From the NCBI GenBank assembly GCA_014841595.1, contig JACYUE010000005.1, forward strand, positions 186,001 to 250,000: 64,000 bases of DNA. The letters run 5' to 3'. Every line of letters begins with the position of its first letter. Position 1 is the first letter of the stretch. This DNA is from Oxalobacteraceae sp. CFBP 8761 (GTDB taxonomy: Bacteria > Pseudomonadota > Gammaproteobacteria > Burkholderiales > Burkholderiaceae_D). Under the pieces are notes generated by a model, which did not search any database, had not been told where the DNA came from, and worked only from the letters and a program-made list of their open reading frames with translations. The translations under genes and the position numbers were made by a program. Of the stretch, positions 1 through 8,266 are shown piece after piece.

Positions 1-101
1 GCAACGACGCCAGACGCGTGCAGCAGCACCAGCGCCAGGAACGCACGGCGGCGCCGGCCGGCGGCGCGATGGCCGATGCGTTTGCCAAGCTGCGCAAATA
101 A
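1..101 (+). CDS. C-terminal end of a truncated gene (possibly Tex-like RNA-binding protein)
   Basis: An open frame enters from the left edge and stops at TAA 99-101. The visible tail is about 32 residues, rich in Arg, Gln and Ala, and ends AMADAFAKLRK. It starts NDARR, which would fit the end of an S1 domain as in the transcription accessory protein Tex, and Tex tails in related bacteria are similarly basic. No domain core is in the window, so the identity is a guess. The next gene begins about 10 bases further on in the same direction. Confidence 0.35.
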   Translation, partial: NDARRVQQHQRQERTAAPAGGAMADAFAKLRK

Positions 102-111
102 CAGGCAGCCG

Positions 112-561
112 ATGCTGCGCCTCGCCCACGTCGATCCCGGCCACGCCGATGCCCTGCGCGTTGTTGCAGAACTCGATGCGGCGCTGGCGGCGATCACGGG
201 CGAAACCGGCGCGGCCTCGTTCGATCCACAGGATTGTCGGGGCGCGGGCGTCTGCTTCGTGCTGGCCTACGACGCCGATGGCAGCGCAGTCGGCTGCGGC
301 GCCGTGCGCGCGCTCGCGGGCGATATCGGGGAACTCAAGCGGATGTATGCGCGGCCCGGCAGCGGGGCCGGCGCGCACGTGCTGGCAGAACTCGAGCGGC
401 ACGCCGCGGCATGCGGCTACCGCCAGTTGTGGCTGTCGACGCGGCGCGTGAATGCGCGCGCGGTGGCGTTCTACGAACGGCACGGTTATGTGCAGGTGGC
501 GCCCTACGGCCGGTATGTCGGCCGCGCGGCATCGGTTTGTCTCGGCCGGCGCCTGCCCTGA
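112..561 (+). CDS. GNAT family N-acetyltransferase
   Basis: A protein of about 149 residues with the GNAT fold. The acetyl-CoA-binding region lies around residues 83-100 (RPGSGAGAHVLAELE), and the C-terminal part carries the common NARAVAFYERHGY motif. I start at ATG 112 (MLRLAHVDPG), which gives the normal GNAT beta-1 strand. An in-frame ATG at 76 would overlap the upstream gene and add a non-conserved leader. The acceptor substrate cannot be told from sequence. It may be transcribed with the gene that ends at 101. Confidence 0.8.
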   Translation: MLRLAHVDPGHADALRVVAELDAALAAITGETGAASFDPQDCRGAGVCFVLAYDADGSAVGCGAVRALAGDIGELKRMYARPGSGAGAHVLAELERHAAACGYRQLWLSTRRVNARAVAFYERHGYVQVAPYGRYVGRAASVCLGRRLP

Positions 562-571
562 CGCCGTTGCT

Positions 572-856
572 TCAGCTGTGCTTGATCAGGATGCCGATCA
601 GGTACACGCCCAGGCAGCCAAACCCGATCAGCAGCATCTTGTGCTGCGGGATCGCCGGCGCGCCCGTCTTCTTGATGTGCATTGCATCGCGCACCAGCAG
701 CAGCGCGTAGATCAGCGCGGCGAGTCCCGACAGGATGTCGCCCGGACTCGGGCGCGTGAACCCCGTGTAGATATTCAGGATGCCGGGAATGCCCAGCAGG
801 GCGGCGATCACGAGGTTCGCGTTCGGCGATGGTACGCGGCGGCGGGGTTGCTGCAT
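572..856 (-). CDS. small integral membrane protein, unknown function
   Basis: About 94 residues, read from ATG 856 (MQQPRRR). A basic N-terminus is followed by three hydrophobic stretches: ALLGIPGILNIYTGF, ILSGLAALIYALLLV and MLLIGFGCLGVYLIGILI. No catalytic motif is visible. The layout and the final LIGFxCxG segment resemble the product of the next gene upstream (949-1254), so the two look like diverged tandem paralogues. A longer frame reaches 925 but adds only a His/Arg-rich leader. Function unknown. Confidence 0.65.
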   Translation of the reverse strand: MQQPRRRVPSPNANLVIAALLGIPGILNIYTGFTRPSPGDILSGLAALIYALLLVRDAMHIKKTGAPAIPQHKMLLIGFGCLGVYLIGILIKHS

Positions 857-948
857 CGGGTGCTCCGGTGGATGGTGACAAACGGCGCGATCATACCGCA
901 ATGCCGGGCGCAGGCACTGACGCATGCCTTGACGCAGCGGTCAGGGGC

Positions 949-1254
949 TCAGGCGAACAGGGTCGTGTTGCGCAGCACGAGCTTGATCAGGAAGCACCCG
1001 GCGAAGGCGCCAAAACAGATGAAGCCGATCAGCGTGACGCGTGGCGAGGTCAGCAGCGCCAGCCTGCCGGCGCGCCGCTGCAGCGCGCACCAGGCCAGGA
1101 ACAGCGCCATCATCAACGGGCCGATCTGGACGAAGACGTCGACCGCGCGGCCGCTTCTCAAGGCATTGGCGCCGTCATACAGTGCCGGCAAGCCCAGCAG
1201 CGCGGCAAAAACCCACAGGGCCGCGATGGGCAAGGTAGCAAACGTGTTCTTCAT
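949..1254 (-). CDS. small integral membrane protein, paralogue of the 572-856 product
   Basis: About 101 residues with hydrophobic segments at the N-terminus (IAALWVFAALLGLPALYDG), in the middle (IGPLMMALFLAWCAL) and at the C-terminus (VTLIGFICFGAFAGCFLIKL). The shared ALLGxP and LIGFxCxG patterns link it to the neighbouring small membrane protein. Start ATG 1254 is preferred because GGGA lies about 8 bases upstream of it; ATG 1269 lacks a ribosome-binding site. It is divergent from grxD. Function unknown. Confidence 0.6.
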   Translation of the reverse strand: MKNTFATLPIAALWVFAALLGLPALYDGANALRSGRAVDVFVQIGPLMMALFLAWCALQRRAGRLALLTSPRVTLIGFICFGAFAGCFLIKLVLRNTTLFA

Positions 1255-1379
1255 CGTGTTTCCCGTCATCTTGAACCGGGCATGATACCGCAGCGCCGTG
1301 ATGGTCACCGATGCCGTCCACGTCGAATTCTTATAGAATGGCGCCATCTACCCATTCCTCTCCAAAAGGCACACATCAA

Positions 1380-1694
1380 ATGAGCGACGTTCAAACCTGG
1401 ATCAAAGACACCGTGACCTCGACCCCGGTCGTGCTGTTCATGAAAGGCACCGCCCAGTTCCCGCAGTGCGGCTTTTCCGGCCGTGCCATCCAGCTGCTGA
1501 AAGCGTGTGGCGTCGACAACGTCGCCACCGTGAACGTGCTGGACGACGCTGAAGTGCGTCAGGGCATCAAGGACTACTCGAACTGGCCAACCGTGCCGCA
1601 GCTGTACGTGAACGGCGAGTTCATCGGCGGCACCGACATCATGAACGAGATGTACGAATCGGGCGAACTGCAGACCCTGCTGAAAAACGGCTGA
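1380..1694 (+). CDS. grxD: monothiol glutaredoxin, Grx4 family
   Basis: A protein of 104 residues matching monothiol glutaredoxins in length. The CGFS active site starts at Cys30, preceded by [10 protein letters not shown], and the glutathione-binding segments [17 protein letters not shown] and GGTDI are present. Family members bind a glutathione-ligated [2Fe-2S] cluster and pass it to apoproteins in the cytosol. ATG 1380 gives the normal N-terminus; an upstream in-frame ATG at 1311 would overlap the divergent gene's 5' region. ubiX starts 4 bases after the stop, so the two are probably co-transcribed. Confidence 0.95.
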   Translation: MSDVQTWIKDTVTSTPVVLFMKGTAQFPQCGFSGRAIQLLKACGVDNVATVNVLDDAEVRQGIKDYSNWPTVPQLYVNGEFIGGTDIMNEMYESGELQTLLKNG

Positions 1695-1698
1695 TTGC

Positions 1699-2301
1699 AT
1701 GACTGAGCGCCCGCGCCGCATTGTTGTCGCCCTCACCGGCGCGACCGGCGCAACCTATGGCGTGCAGCTGCTCAAGCGGCTGCACGCAACGCCAGGTATC
1801 GAAAGCCACCTGATCATTTCCGACGCCGCCACGCTGACGCTGCACCAGGAACTCGGCCTGCAGCGCAGGGACGTCGAAGCGCTGGCCCACGTCGTGCACC
1901 GCAACCGCGATATTGGCGCGTCCATTGCCAGCGGGTCGTACCAGGTCGACGCCATGGTCGTCGCGCCCTGCTCGATGAAAACCCTGGCCGCCGTGGCCCA
2001 CGGTTTCTCGGACAACCTCGTCACCCGCGCTGCCGACGTCATCCTCAAGGAACGCCGGCGCCTGGTGCTGATGGTGCGCGAGACCCCGTTCAACCTGGCC
2101 CACTTGCGCAATATGACGTCGGTGACCGAAATGGGCGGCATCATCTTCCCGCCCTTGCCGAGTTTTTACCACCGGCCTGCGACGATCGCGGACATGGTCG
2201 AGCACACGGTGGACCGTGTCGTGGACTTGCTGGGGATAGAAAATTCCCATGCCGCGCGCTGGGGCGGCATGAAAGCAGAACAGAACGACATGGCAGGATG
2301 A
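1699..2301 (+). CDS. ubiX: flavin prenyltransferase UbiX
   Basis: 200 residues. The N-terminus RIVVALTGATGATYG is the phosphate-binding loop of the UbiX/Pad1 flavoprotein family. The PCSMKTLAAVAHGFSDNLVTRAADV block and the ERRRLVLMVRETP segment are strongly typical. UbiX attaches a dimethylallyl group to FMN to make the prenyl-FMN cofactor of UbiD, a decarboxylase in ubiquinone synthesis. It starts 4 bases after grxD. No ubiD is present in the window. Confidence 0.95.
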   Translation: MTERPRRIVVALTGATGATYGVQLLKRLHATPGIESHLIISDAATLTLHQELGLQRRDVEALAHVVHRNRDIGASIASGSYQVDAMVVAPCSMKTLAAVAHGFSDNLVTRAADVILKERRRLVLMVRETPFNLAHLRNMTSVTEMGGIIFPPLPSFYHRPATIADMVEHTVDRVVDLLGIENSHAARWGGMKAEQNDMAG

Positions 2302-2307
2302 ACCGGC

Positions 2308-2327
2308 ATGCCGGCTTGCGCCGGCAT
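2308..2327. terminator. 8-bp perfect hairpin between ubiX and a convergent small gene
   Basis: Arms 2308-2315 (ATGCCGGC) and 2320-2327 (GCCGGCAT) are perfectly complementary around a 4-base TTGC loop. It lies 6 bases after the ubiX stop and 8 bases from the stop of the convergent gene, which suits a shared terminator. The following bases (GGGTTGTCT) are only modestly T-rich. Confidence 0.45.
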
Positions 2328-2335
2328 GGGTTGTC

Positions 2336-2509
2336 TCAGCGTTTGTCGTCGTAACGGTTGTCTTCGGACTTTTTCAAGTCACGCGCTTCTTCGAGCATTC
2401 GCCGCCGGGCGTTGCGTTCTCGCATCAGTTCAGCATGACGCGCTGCCGTCATCGGCGGCACCGTCATCAAATCCTTGAGCTGGGCGGTATTGGCGTAGTT
2501 GTTTCGCAT
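2336..2509 (-). CDS. small charged protein, unknown function (57 aa)
   Basis: A short frame from ATG 2509 to TGA 2336 encodes 57 residues. The second half is very rich in Arg, Glu, Asp and Lys (RERNARRRMLEEARDLKK) and probably helical. I do not recognise the family. It is supported by position (it fills an otherwise empty gap between ubiX and the HTH gene), by the hairpin after its stop and by codon use like its neighbours. No strong ribosome-binding site is seen, so it remains a hypothesis. Confidence 0.4.
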   Translation of the reverse strand: MRNNYANTAQLKDLMTVPPMTAARHAELMRERNARRRMLEEARDLKKSEDNRYDDKR

Positions 2510-2648
2510 GCGTCAGCTGCTCCTGGGTGAACCTGAAACGGTGGCGGAAACTGCTACCACCTGATCAGATTATGGACCAGACCAGCCCATTTGTACTGTT
2601 CTGCACGACAAAAGTGCAAACCAGCAATAACGCTACTGCGATCGACGT

Positions 2649-3062
2649 TTACTTCGCGTCCGGCTTCGTATGATTCACACGCACCAGCATGCGAATGAAT
2701 TCGCGCGCCAGCTGGCGGTGGTGCTCATCGAGGCGCTGCAGGTCGGCGATCAGCTTGACGTCGGCCGATTCAAAGCGCGCGCTGGCAGCACCAGCCTCGC
2801 CGGCAGCCTGCTCGGCGCCGCCAAAACGCAACCAGTCGGCAGGCACGCCCAGCCACTGGGCGATCATGCGCAATTTTTCCTGTGTTGGAATGGCTTCACC
2901 GACCAGCCACTTGCGGGCGGCATGGACCGTGATCGGGCGGCCTTCAAAGCGGATATTAAATTCTCGCGCCAGACGCGTAGGGCTGTCAGGGGAGTAGTGA
3001 GCGTTCTTCAGAGCATGCTGGAGGCGTTCGCTGAAGCTCTCCCGTTCGTTGGTTGAATTCAT
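2649..3062 (-). CDS. helix-turn-helix transcriptional regulator
   Basis: 137 residues. The N-terminal 75 residues resemble a phage-repressor-type HTH: SPTRLAREFN, then RPITVHAARKWLVGEAIPTQEKLRMIAQWLGVPADWLRFG. The C-terminus has a short charged helix. An AT-rich upstream stretch with repeated ATG-TTTAC half sites suggests autoregulation. It is not linked to an obvious target operon. The fold is clear; the regulated genes are unknown. Confidence 0.75.
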   Translation of the reverse strand: MNSTNERESFSERLQHALKNAHYSPDSPTRLAREFNIRFEGRPITVHAARKWLVGEAIPTQEKLRMIAQWLGVPADWLRFGGAEQAAGEAGAASARFESADVKLIADLQRLDEHHRQLAREFIRMLVRVNHTKPDAK

Positions 3063-3325
3063 TGCGGTACTTGTTGTTGGACAAAGGAAGGCTCTTCCAG
3101 ACGAGAAACCTCATGTTTACACTATACAACTAAAAAGTAACAAACATGTGGTTTTTCAATAGTTTTTACATGCGATTTGCCGTATTCCCCACAGCAATCC
3201 TCACAAGAATGCCTGGCATGTAAAATCGTCTGATCGGGAATGAAACAACTACGTACCATTACTTAGAACAGTCCTGGAGAATGCCTGTCCTGTTCAAAAT
3301 GTATCCGATGGTGACATATCGGATG
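3063..3325. promoter_or_regulatory. AT-rich control region of the HTH gene
   Basis: No gene is seen in this 263-base gap. It is visibly more AT-rich than its surroundings. It holds several related CATGTTTAC / GTAAACATG-like half sites (near 3113, 3143, 3165 and 3217), as expected for a repressor that controls itself. Near the MBL gene stop, arms 3303-3309 (ATCCGAT) and 3318-3324 (ATCGGAT) could form a weak terminator hairpin. Confidence 0.35.
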
Positions 3326-4390
3326 TTAATTTCGCGTGAAAACTAACACCCCATCGGCATTTGTCGCCCGGGTCAATTGACCGTCATACCAGAGCTTGTG
3401 CAAGTGCGCGAGCGCTTCACCCAGTGCAAAACTGAGCTGGTGCGCATCAAGGGGGCGGCGGAACATGATGGGCACGATCTCGGCGGCCGAGCGGGGAACG
3501 GCGCAGGCCGCGAGCACCTCGGCCAGCCGTTCCACGTGGTGCTCGCGCAACTGCCGGATGCGCGTGTGCAGCCCGCGAAACGGCTTGCCGTGGGATGGCA
3601 GCACCAGTACATCGTCGGGCAGGTCGGCGAACTTGCCCAGCGAGTCCAGATACAGTTGCAACGGGTTGCCATCAGGCTCCACGGCAAACACCGAGACGTT
3701 CGTCGAAATACGCGGCAAGACCATGTCGCCCGACACCAGGATGTTGCGGCTCTCACAGTACAACGCGGCGTGTTCGGGCGAGTGACCGAAGCCGGTGATC
3801 ACGCGCCACAATTGCCCCCCAACTGTGACATCTTGCTTGTCTTGCAACCGGGTATAGGCCAGCGGCACGCTCGGCACCAGTGACGGATAGTAGTTGCGAC
3901 GGCTGCCCATCTGATCCAGCATCGCGGCGTCGCGCAGGCCGTGGCGCGCGAAATGCGGGATGGCGGAGGGGCCATCCACACCCGGCAGCGCCGCTGCCAT
4001 CATGCGCATGAAACCGAATTCGCCGGTCGTGGTCCAGAACGGCGCAGCGAAGCGCTCGCACAGCCAGCCCGCGAGTCCCACATGATCGGGGTGGCAGTGC
4101 GTGGCGATGACCCGTACCAGCGGCTGCCCGGCCAGCCCGTCGGCCAGCAGCTGTTCCCAGGCGGCGCGGGTAGCGTCGGTTCCGGCGCCGGTGTCGATCA
4201 GGCTCCAGCCAGTGCGCAGCGCCCCGCCCTCTTCCACGTCGTCCTGCAGCAGCCACAGATTGACGTGGTCCAGCGCAAATGGCAGCGGCATGCGGGCCCA
4301 GCGCAGGCCGGGGACGATGTCGACCACGGCCCCCGGTGCAGGGATCGTCTCACCAAACGCATACGACAGTTGGGACTCAAGCGCATTCAT
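3326..4390 (-). CDS. MBL-fold metallo-hydrolase
   Basis: 354 residues with the metallo-beta-lactamase fold. The zinc motif THCHPDHVG is at about residues 116-124, a second His lies in FGHSPEHAAL, a GDMVL segment supplies the bridging Asp, and SHGKPF supplies the last His. The C-terminal 80 residues (RHxxxRL...LHKLWYDGQL) look like the winged-helix tail of LACTB2-like hydrolases. It is divergent from liuR with about 130 bases between them, so it could share the liuR control region. The family includes thioesterases and RNA hydrolases; antibiotic hydrolysis is not implied. Confidence 0.85.
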   Translation of the reverse strand: MNALESQLSYAFGETIPAPGAVVDIVPGLRWARMPLPFALDHVNLWLLQDDVEEGGALRTGWSLIDTGAGTDATRAAWEQLLADGLAGQPLVRVIATHCHPDHVGLAGWLCERFAAPFWTTTGEFGFMRMMAAALPGVDGPSAIPHFARHGLRDAAMLDQMGSRRNYYPSLVPSVPLAYTRLQDKQDVTVGGQLWRVITGFGHSPEHAALYCESRNILVSGDMVLPRISTNVSVFAVEPDGNPLQLYLDSLGKFADLPDDVLVLPSHGKPFRGLHTRIRQLREHHVERLAEVLAACAVPRSAAEIVPIMFRRPLDAHQLSFALGEALAHLHKLWYDGQLTRATNADGVLVFTRN

Positions 4391-4449
4391 GCAAATCTTT
4401 CCTTTTCAGGCGGAACGGCGGGCGCGCTACAATACGACGCAACGACAAT

Positions 4450-4463
4450 TTACGTTAACGGAA
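4450..4463. promoter_or_regulatory. LiuR-type operator upstream of liuR
   Basis: TTACGTTAACGGAA is a one-sided match (two mismatches in the right arm) to the perfect palindrome found upstream of liuA. It lies about 60 bases before the liuR start, between liuR and the divergent MBL gene, as expected for autoregulation. Comparative genomics has assigned palindromes of this type to MerR-family LiuR regulators; binding here is inferred. Confidence 0.65.
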
Positions 4464-4523
4464 GTTACTGCTTGTTTCGATTTTACGCGATTTTTGGTCG
4501 TTTCCCAACCGCTACAGAACCTC

Positions 4524-4940
4524 ATGCCGACTACCTATACCATCGCCGAACTGGCGCGCGAATTCGATATCACTGCACGGGCCATCCGTTTCTATGAAGA
4601 CCAGGGCCTGCTCAGCCCGAAACGCGAAGGCGTGGGCGGCCGCAACCGTGTGTACACGCCACGCGACAGAACCCGCCTGAAACTGACCCTGCGCGGCAAG
4701 CGTCTGGGTTTGACGCTGTCCGAGATCAAGAGCATCGTCGACATGTACGAGTCGCCAAAAGACACGCAGGCGCAGATCGACCGCTTCCTTGCCGTGCTGG
4801 GCCAGCAGCGCGTGACGCTCGAACAGCAGCGCGCCGATATCGAGATGGCGCTGGAAGAAATCGTCGCCCACGAAGAAGAATGCCGTCGCCTGCTCGGCGG
4901 CAATCGTGCCGACGGTGAAGCCGGCCGCGACGCTGCCTGA
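4524..4940 (+). CDS. liuR: MerR-family regulator of branched-chain amino acid degradation
   Basis: 138 residues. The MerR winged helix fills residues 1-75 (TIAELAREFDITARAIRFYEDQGLL, then GGRNRVYTPRDRTRLKLTLRGKRLG), and a coiled coil follows (LGQQRVTLEQQRADIEMALEEI). There is no cysteine-rich metal site. ATG 4524 gives the normal MerR start; a frame open from 4101 is antisense read-through of the MBL gene. liuA follows immediately in the same direction, and operators of one type precede liuR, liuA and liuB, which supports the LiuR name. Confidence 0.85.
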   Translation: MPTTYTIAELAREFDITARAIRFYEDQGLLSPKREGVGGRNRVYTPRDRTRLKLTLRGKRLGLTLSEIKSIVDMYESPKDTQAQIDRFLAVLGQQRVTLEQQRADIEMALEEIVAHEEECRRLLGGNRADGEAGRDAA

Positions 4941-4954
4941 GTCCAGGTGAACCG

Positions 4955-4984
4955 GGCGCTGACAATTGTCGGCGCCTTTTTTTT
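4955..4984 (+). terminator. Rho-independent terminator after liuR
   Basis: Arms 4955-4963 and 4968-4976 pair over 9 bp (one G-T wobble) around an AATT loop and are followed by eight T residues (4977-4984). It separates liuR from the liuA promoter, so the two genes have their own transcription units. Confidence 0.9.
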
Positions 4985-4999
4985 GCCTGCTGTTTGACG

Positions 5000-5028
5000 T
5001 TTACGTTAACGTAACACGCGAGTATGAT
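5000..5028 (+). promoter_or_regulatory. liuA promoter with overlapping LiuR operator
   Basis: TTACGTTAACGTAA at 5001-5014 is a perfect 14-bp palindrome. A -35-like TTTACG (5000-5005) and a -10-like TATGAT (5023-5028) are 17 bases apart, so the operator covers the -35 box and the spacer. The liuB promoter region at 32600 has the same geometry. Binding by LiuR is inferred. Confidence 0.75.
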
Positions 5029-5082
5029 TGTCGCGCACCCTTTCTCAATTCATCACTCACCACTGTTCACCGCGAGGACGAC

Positions 5083-6267
5083 ATGCTGCACCTTCCAGGC
5101 CTGACTTTTGACCATGGCGACGATATCGCCGCGCTGCGCGAAGCCGTCCAGCAATTCGCCGCCAGCGAAATCGCGCCGCGCGCGGCCGAGATCGACCGCA
5201 GCGACCAGTTCCCGATGGATTTGTGGAAGAAGATGGGCGAACTCGGCCTGCTGGGCATCACAGTGAGCGAGGAATACGGCGGCGCAAACATGGGCTACCT
5301 GGCCCACATCGTGGCGATGGAAGAAATCTCGCGTGCTTCGGCCTCGGTCGGCCTGTCCTACGGCGCCCACTCGAACCTGTGCGTCAATCAGATCAAGCGC
5401 AACGGCACCGAAGCGCAAAAGCAGCACTACCTGCCCAAGCTGATTTCGGGCGAGCACATCGGCGCACTGGCGATGTCAGAGCCGAACGCCGGGTCGGACG
5501 TGGTCAGCATGCGCCTGCGCGCCGAACTCAAGGGCGACCGCTACGTGCTCAATGGCACCAAGATGTGGATTACCAACGGCCCCGATGCCGAGACGCTGGT
5601 CGTCTACGCCAAGACCGATCCCGAAGCAGGCGCGCGCGGCATGACCGCCTTCCTGATCGAAAAAGGTTTCAAAGGTTTCTCGATCGCGCAAAAGCTCGAC
5701 AAGCTGGGCATGCGCGGCTCGCACACGGGCGAACTGGTGTTCCAGGATTGCGAGGTACCCGTCGAGAACGTGCTGGGCGGCGTCGGCAAGGGCGTCAATG
5801 TCCTGATGTCGGGCCTGGACTTCGAGCGCACCGTGCTGTCAGGCGGCCCGCTGGGCATCATGTCGGCCTGCATGGACGTGGTGGTGCCGTACATCCACGA
5901 CCGCAAGCAGTTCGGCCAGGCCATTGGCGAATTCCAGCTCATGCAGGGCAAGATCGCCGACATGTACTCGACCATGATGGCTTGCCGCGCCTATGTGTAC
6001 GCGGTCGGCCAGGCCTGCGACCGCGCCACGGGCCCGGAGCAGATCCGCGCCCTGCGCAAGGACGCCGCCGGCGCCATCCTGTACAGCGCCGAAAAAGCCA
6101 CGTGGATGGCCGGCGAAGCGATCCAGACGCTGGGCGGCAACGGCTACATCAATGAATACCCGGTCGGCCGCCTGTGGCGCGACGCCAAGCTGTACGAAAT
6201 CGGCGCCGGCACCAGCGAGATCCGCCGCATGCTGATCGGCCGCGAGCTGTTCGGCGAGACCATGTAA
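5083..6267 (+). CDS. liuA: isovaleryl-CoA dehydrogenase
   Basis: 394 residues of the acyl-CoA dehydrogenase family; oxidises isovaleryl-CoA to 3-methylcrotonyl-CoA with FAD. Signatures are [26 protein letters not shown] and the C-terminal [20 protein letters not shown]. The usual base before GTS is absent (AGTS instead of EGTS). A Glu lies instead in the helix [16 protein letters not shown] at residue 248, as in isovaleryl-CoA dehydrogenases, which supports the specific name over general acyl-CoA dehydrogenase. ATG 5083 follows GAGGACGAC. Its product is the substrate of the carboxylase encoded by liuB and liuD at 33-42 kb. Confidence 0.93.
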   Translation: MLHLPGLTFDHGDDIAALREAVQQFAASEIAPRAAEIDRSDQFPMDLWKKMGELGLLGITVSEEYGGANMGYLAHIVAMEEISRASASVGLSYGAHSNLCVNQIKRNGTEAQKQHYLPKLISGEHIGALAMSEPNAGSDVVSMRLRAELKGDRYVLNGTKMWITNGPDAETLVVYAKTDPEAGARGMTAFLIEKGFKGFSIAQKLDKLGMRGSHTGELVFQDCEVPVENVLGGVGKGVNVLMSGLDFERTVLSGGPLGIMSACMDVVVPYIHDRKQFGQAIGEFQLMQGKIADMYSTMMACRAYVYAVGQACDRATGPEQIRALRKDAAGAILYSAEKATWMAGEAIQTLGGNGYINEYPVGRLWRDAKLYEIGAGTSEIRRMLIGRELFGETM

Positions 6268-6293
6268 TCCCTTCAGATCCGGAGACCCACACC

Positions 6294-7493
6294 ATGAACG
6301 ATCCAGTCGTTATCGTCGGCGCCGCGCGCACCCCGATGGGCGCCTTCCAGGGCGATTTTTCCAGCAAAACCGCCAGTGACCTGGGCGCCGTCGCGATCCA
6401 GGCCGCCGTGCAGCGCGCCGGCGTCGATCCTGCCGCCGTCGAACACGTCTACTTCGGCAACTGCCTGATGGCGGGCCAGGGCCAGGCCCCGGCGCGCCAG
6501 GCGCTGATCAAGGCCGGCCTGCCGATGTCCACCGGCGCCGTGACGCTCTCCAAGATGTGCGGCTCGGCGATGCAGGCGGCGATCTTCGCGCACGACCAGC
6601 TGGTGGCCGGCAGCGCCGACGTCGTCGTCGCCGGCGGCATGGAATCGATGACCGGCGCGCCCTACCTGATCCCCAAGGCGCGCGGCGGCTACCGCATCGG
6701 CCACGCGCCGATGTTCGACCACATGATGCTCGATGGCCTCGAAGACGCCTACTCGCGCAACGAGAAAACCGGTGAAGGCCGCTCGATGGGCACCTTCGCC
6801 GAAGAGTGCGTCGCGAGCTACGGCTTCACGCGCGAAGAGCAGGACAACTTCGCAATTGCCTCGGTCAAGCGCGCGCAGGCGGCCGCTACCGACGGCGGCT
6901 TCGATTGGGAAATCGCGCCCGTCACCGTCACCAGCCGCGCTGGCGACACCGTCATCGACAAGGACGAAGGCCCGCTCAAGGCCAAGGTCGACAAGATCCC
7001 GTCTTTGAAGCCAGCGTTCAAGAAGGATGGCACCGTCACGGCCGCTTCGTCGTCGTCGATCAACGACGGCGCCGCCGCTCTCGTGATGATGCGCGAATCG
7101 ACCGCCAAAGAACTGGGCCTGACGCCGATCGCGCGCGTGCTCGGTCACGCCACGCATGCGCAGGAACCGAACCTGTTTACCACCGCCCCGATCGGCGCGA
7201 TGCAAAAGCTGTTCAAAAAAACCGGCTGGACGGCGGGCGACGTCGACCTGTACGAGATCAACGAAGCCTTTGCTGCGGTGCCGATGGCGGCGATGCGCGA
7301 CCTGGCCATCCCGCACGAGAAGGTCAATGTGCACGGCGGCGCCTGCGCGCTGGGCCACCCGATCGGCGCCTCGGGCGCGCGCATCGTCGTCACGCTGCTC
7401 GGCGCGCTCAAGCGCACCGGAGGCAAGCGCGGTGTGGCGGCGCTGTGCATCGGCGGCGGCGAGGCCACGGCGATGGCGATCGAGCTGGTGTAA
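6294..7493 (+). CDS. acetyl-CoA C-acetyltransferase (thiolase)
   Basis: 399 residues, a full-length thiolase. The acylated Cys89 lies in LSKMCGSAMQ. The C-terminal GGACALGHPIGASGARI gives the catalytic His, and CIGGGEA the second Cys. It joins or splits acetoacetyl-CoA and acetyl-CoA. Beside liuA it would finish leucine degradation by cleaving acetoacetyl-CoA formed from the HMG-CoA lyase product. It could equally serve polyhydroxybutyrate synthesis, but no other pha gene is nearby. It starts 26 bases after liuA and shares its promoter. Confidence 0.92.
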   Translation: MNDPVVIVGAARTPMGAFQGDFSSKTASDLGAVAIQAAVQRAGVDPAAVEHVYFGNCLMAGQGQAPARQALIKAGLPMSTGAVTLSKMCGSAMQAAIFAHDQLVAGSADVVVAGGMESMTGAPYLIPKARGGYRIGHAPMFDHMMLDGLEDAYSRNEKTGEGRSMGTFAEECVASYGFTREEQDNFAIASVKRAQAAATDGGFDWEIAPVTVTSRAGDTVIDKDEGPLKAKVDKIPSLKPAFKKDGTVTAASSSSINDGAAALVMMRESTAKELGLTPIARVLGHATHAQEPNLFTTAPIGAMQKLFKKTGWTAGDVDLYEINEAFAAVPMAAMRDLAIPHEKVNVHGGACALGHPIGASGARIVVTLLGALKRTGGKRGVAALCIGGGEATAMAIELV

Positions 7494-7578
7494 GCCCGCC
7501 CGCGATGCGCTGCAACGATGAACAAAGCATGCGACTATTGAAGGTCTATCGTTACCAACCCTTCACAAGGAGTACCGC

Positions 7579-8247
7579 ATGCCCACCGTATTGATCGTCG
7601 GCGCCTCGCGCGGCATTGGCCATGAAATGGCCGCCCAATATCGCCAGGACGGCTGGCGCGTCATCGCCACCGCACGCAAGCAGGAAGACTGCGATGGCCT
7701 CGTCGCGCTGGGCGCCGAAGCGCACCAGCTCGAAGTGCTCGATGCCGCATCGATCGCCGCGCTGGCCTGGCGCCTGGACGACGAAAAGATCGACAGCGCC
7801 TGGCTGGTGGCCGGCGTGTATGGCCCGAGTCAGGGGAGCTTTCCGACCGGCCCTGAGTTCGACACCGTCATGCACACCAATGTGCTCTCGGCGATGCGCC
7901 TGATCCCGGTGGTCGCGCCCCTGCTGGCCGACTCGAAGGGCAAGCTGGCAGTGCTGTCGTCGCGCATGGGCTCCATCGGCGAGCGCTCGGGCGCCAACGG
8001 CACGCTGTACCGCGCCAGCAAGGCTGCGCTCAATTCGGTGCTCAAGGATGCGGCGATCACCTACGGCGCGCAAGGCGTGACCTGCATCGCCTTCCATCCG
8101 GGCTGGGTCCAGACCGACATGGGTGGCAGCGGCGCAGCGCTCACCGTGCAGGACAGCGTACGCGATCTGCGCGCCACGCTGGACAAGGTGGACGCGGGCG
8201 CCAACGGCAGTTTCCTGAACCACGACGGCGAGCCGATCGCCTGGTAA
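7579..8247 (+). CDS. short-chain dehydrogenase/reductase
   Basis: 222 residues of a classical SDR. The nucleotide loop GASRGIGHEMA is at about residues 8-18, and the active site YRASK with a preceding SSRMGS Ser lies near residues 131-150. It is short for the family and resembles the C-factor/CsgA-like group acting on small carbonyl compounds. AAGGAG sits 6 bases before ATG 7579. It lies between the thiolase and the second acyl-CoA dehydrogenase, so it probably belongs to the same catabolic unit. Substrate unknown. Confidence 0.85.
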   Translation: MPTVLIVGASRGIGHEMAAQYRQDGWRVIATARKQEDCDGLVALGAEAHQLEVLDAASIAALAWRLDDEKIDSAWLVAGVYGPSQGSFPTGPEFDTVMHTNVLSAMRLIPVVAPLLADSKGKLAVLSSRMGSIGERSGANGTLYRASKAALNSVLKDAAITYGAQGVTCIAFHPGWVQTDMGGSGAALTVQDSVRDLRATLDKVDAGANGSFLNHDGEPIAW

Positions 8248-8266
8248 CACACGATAACGAGACCCC

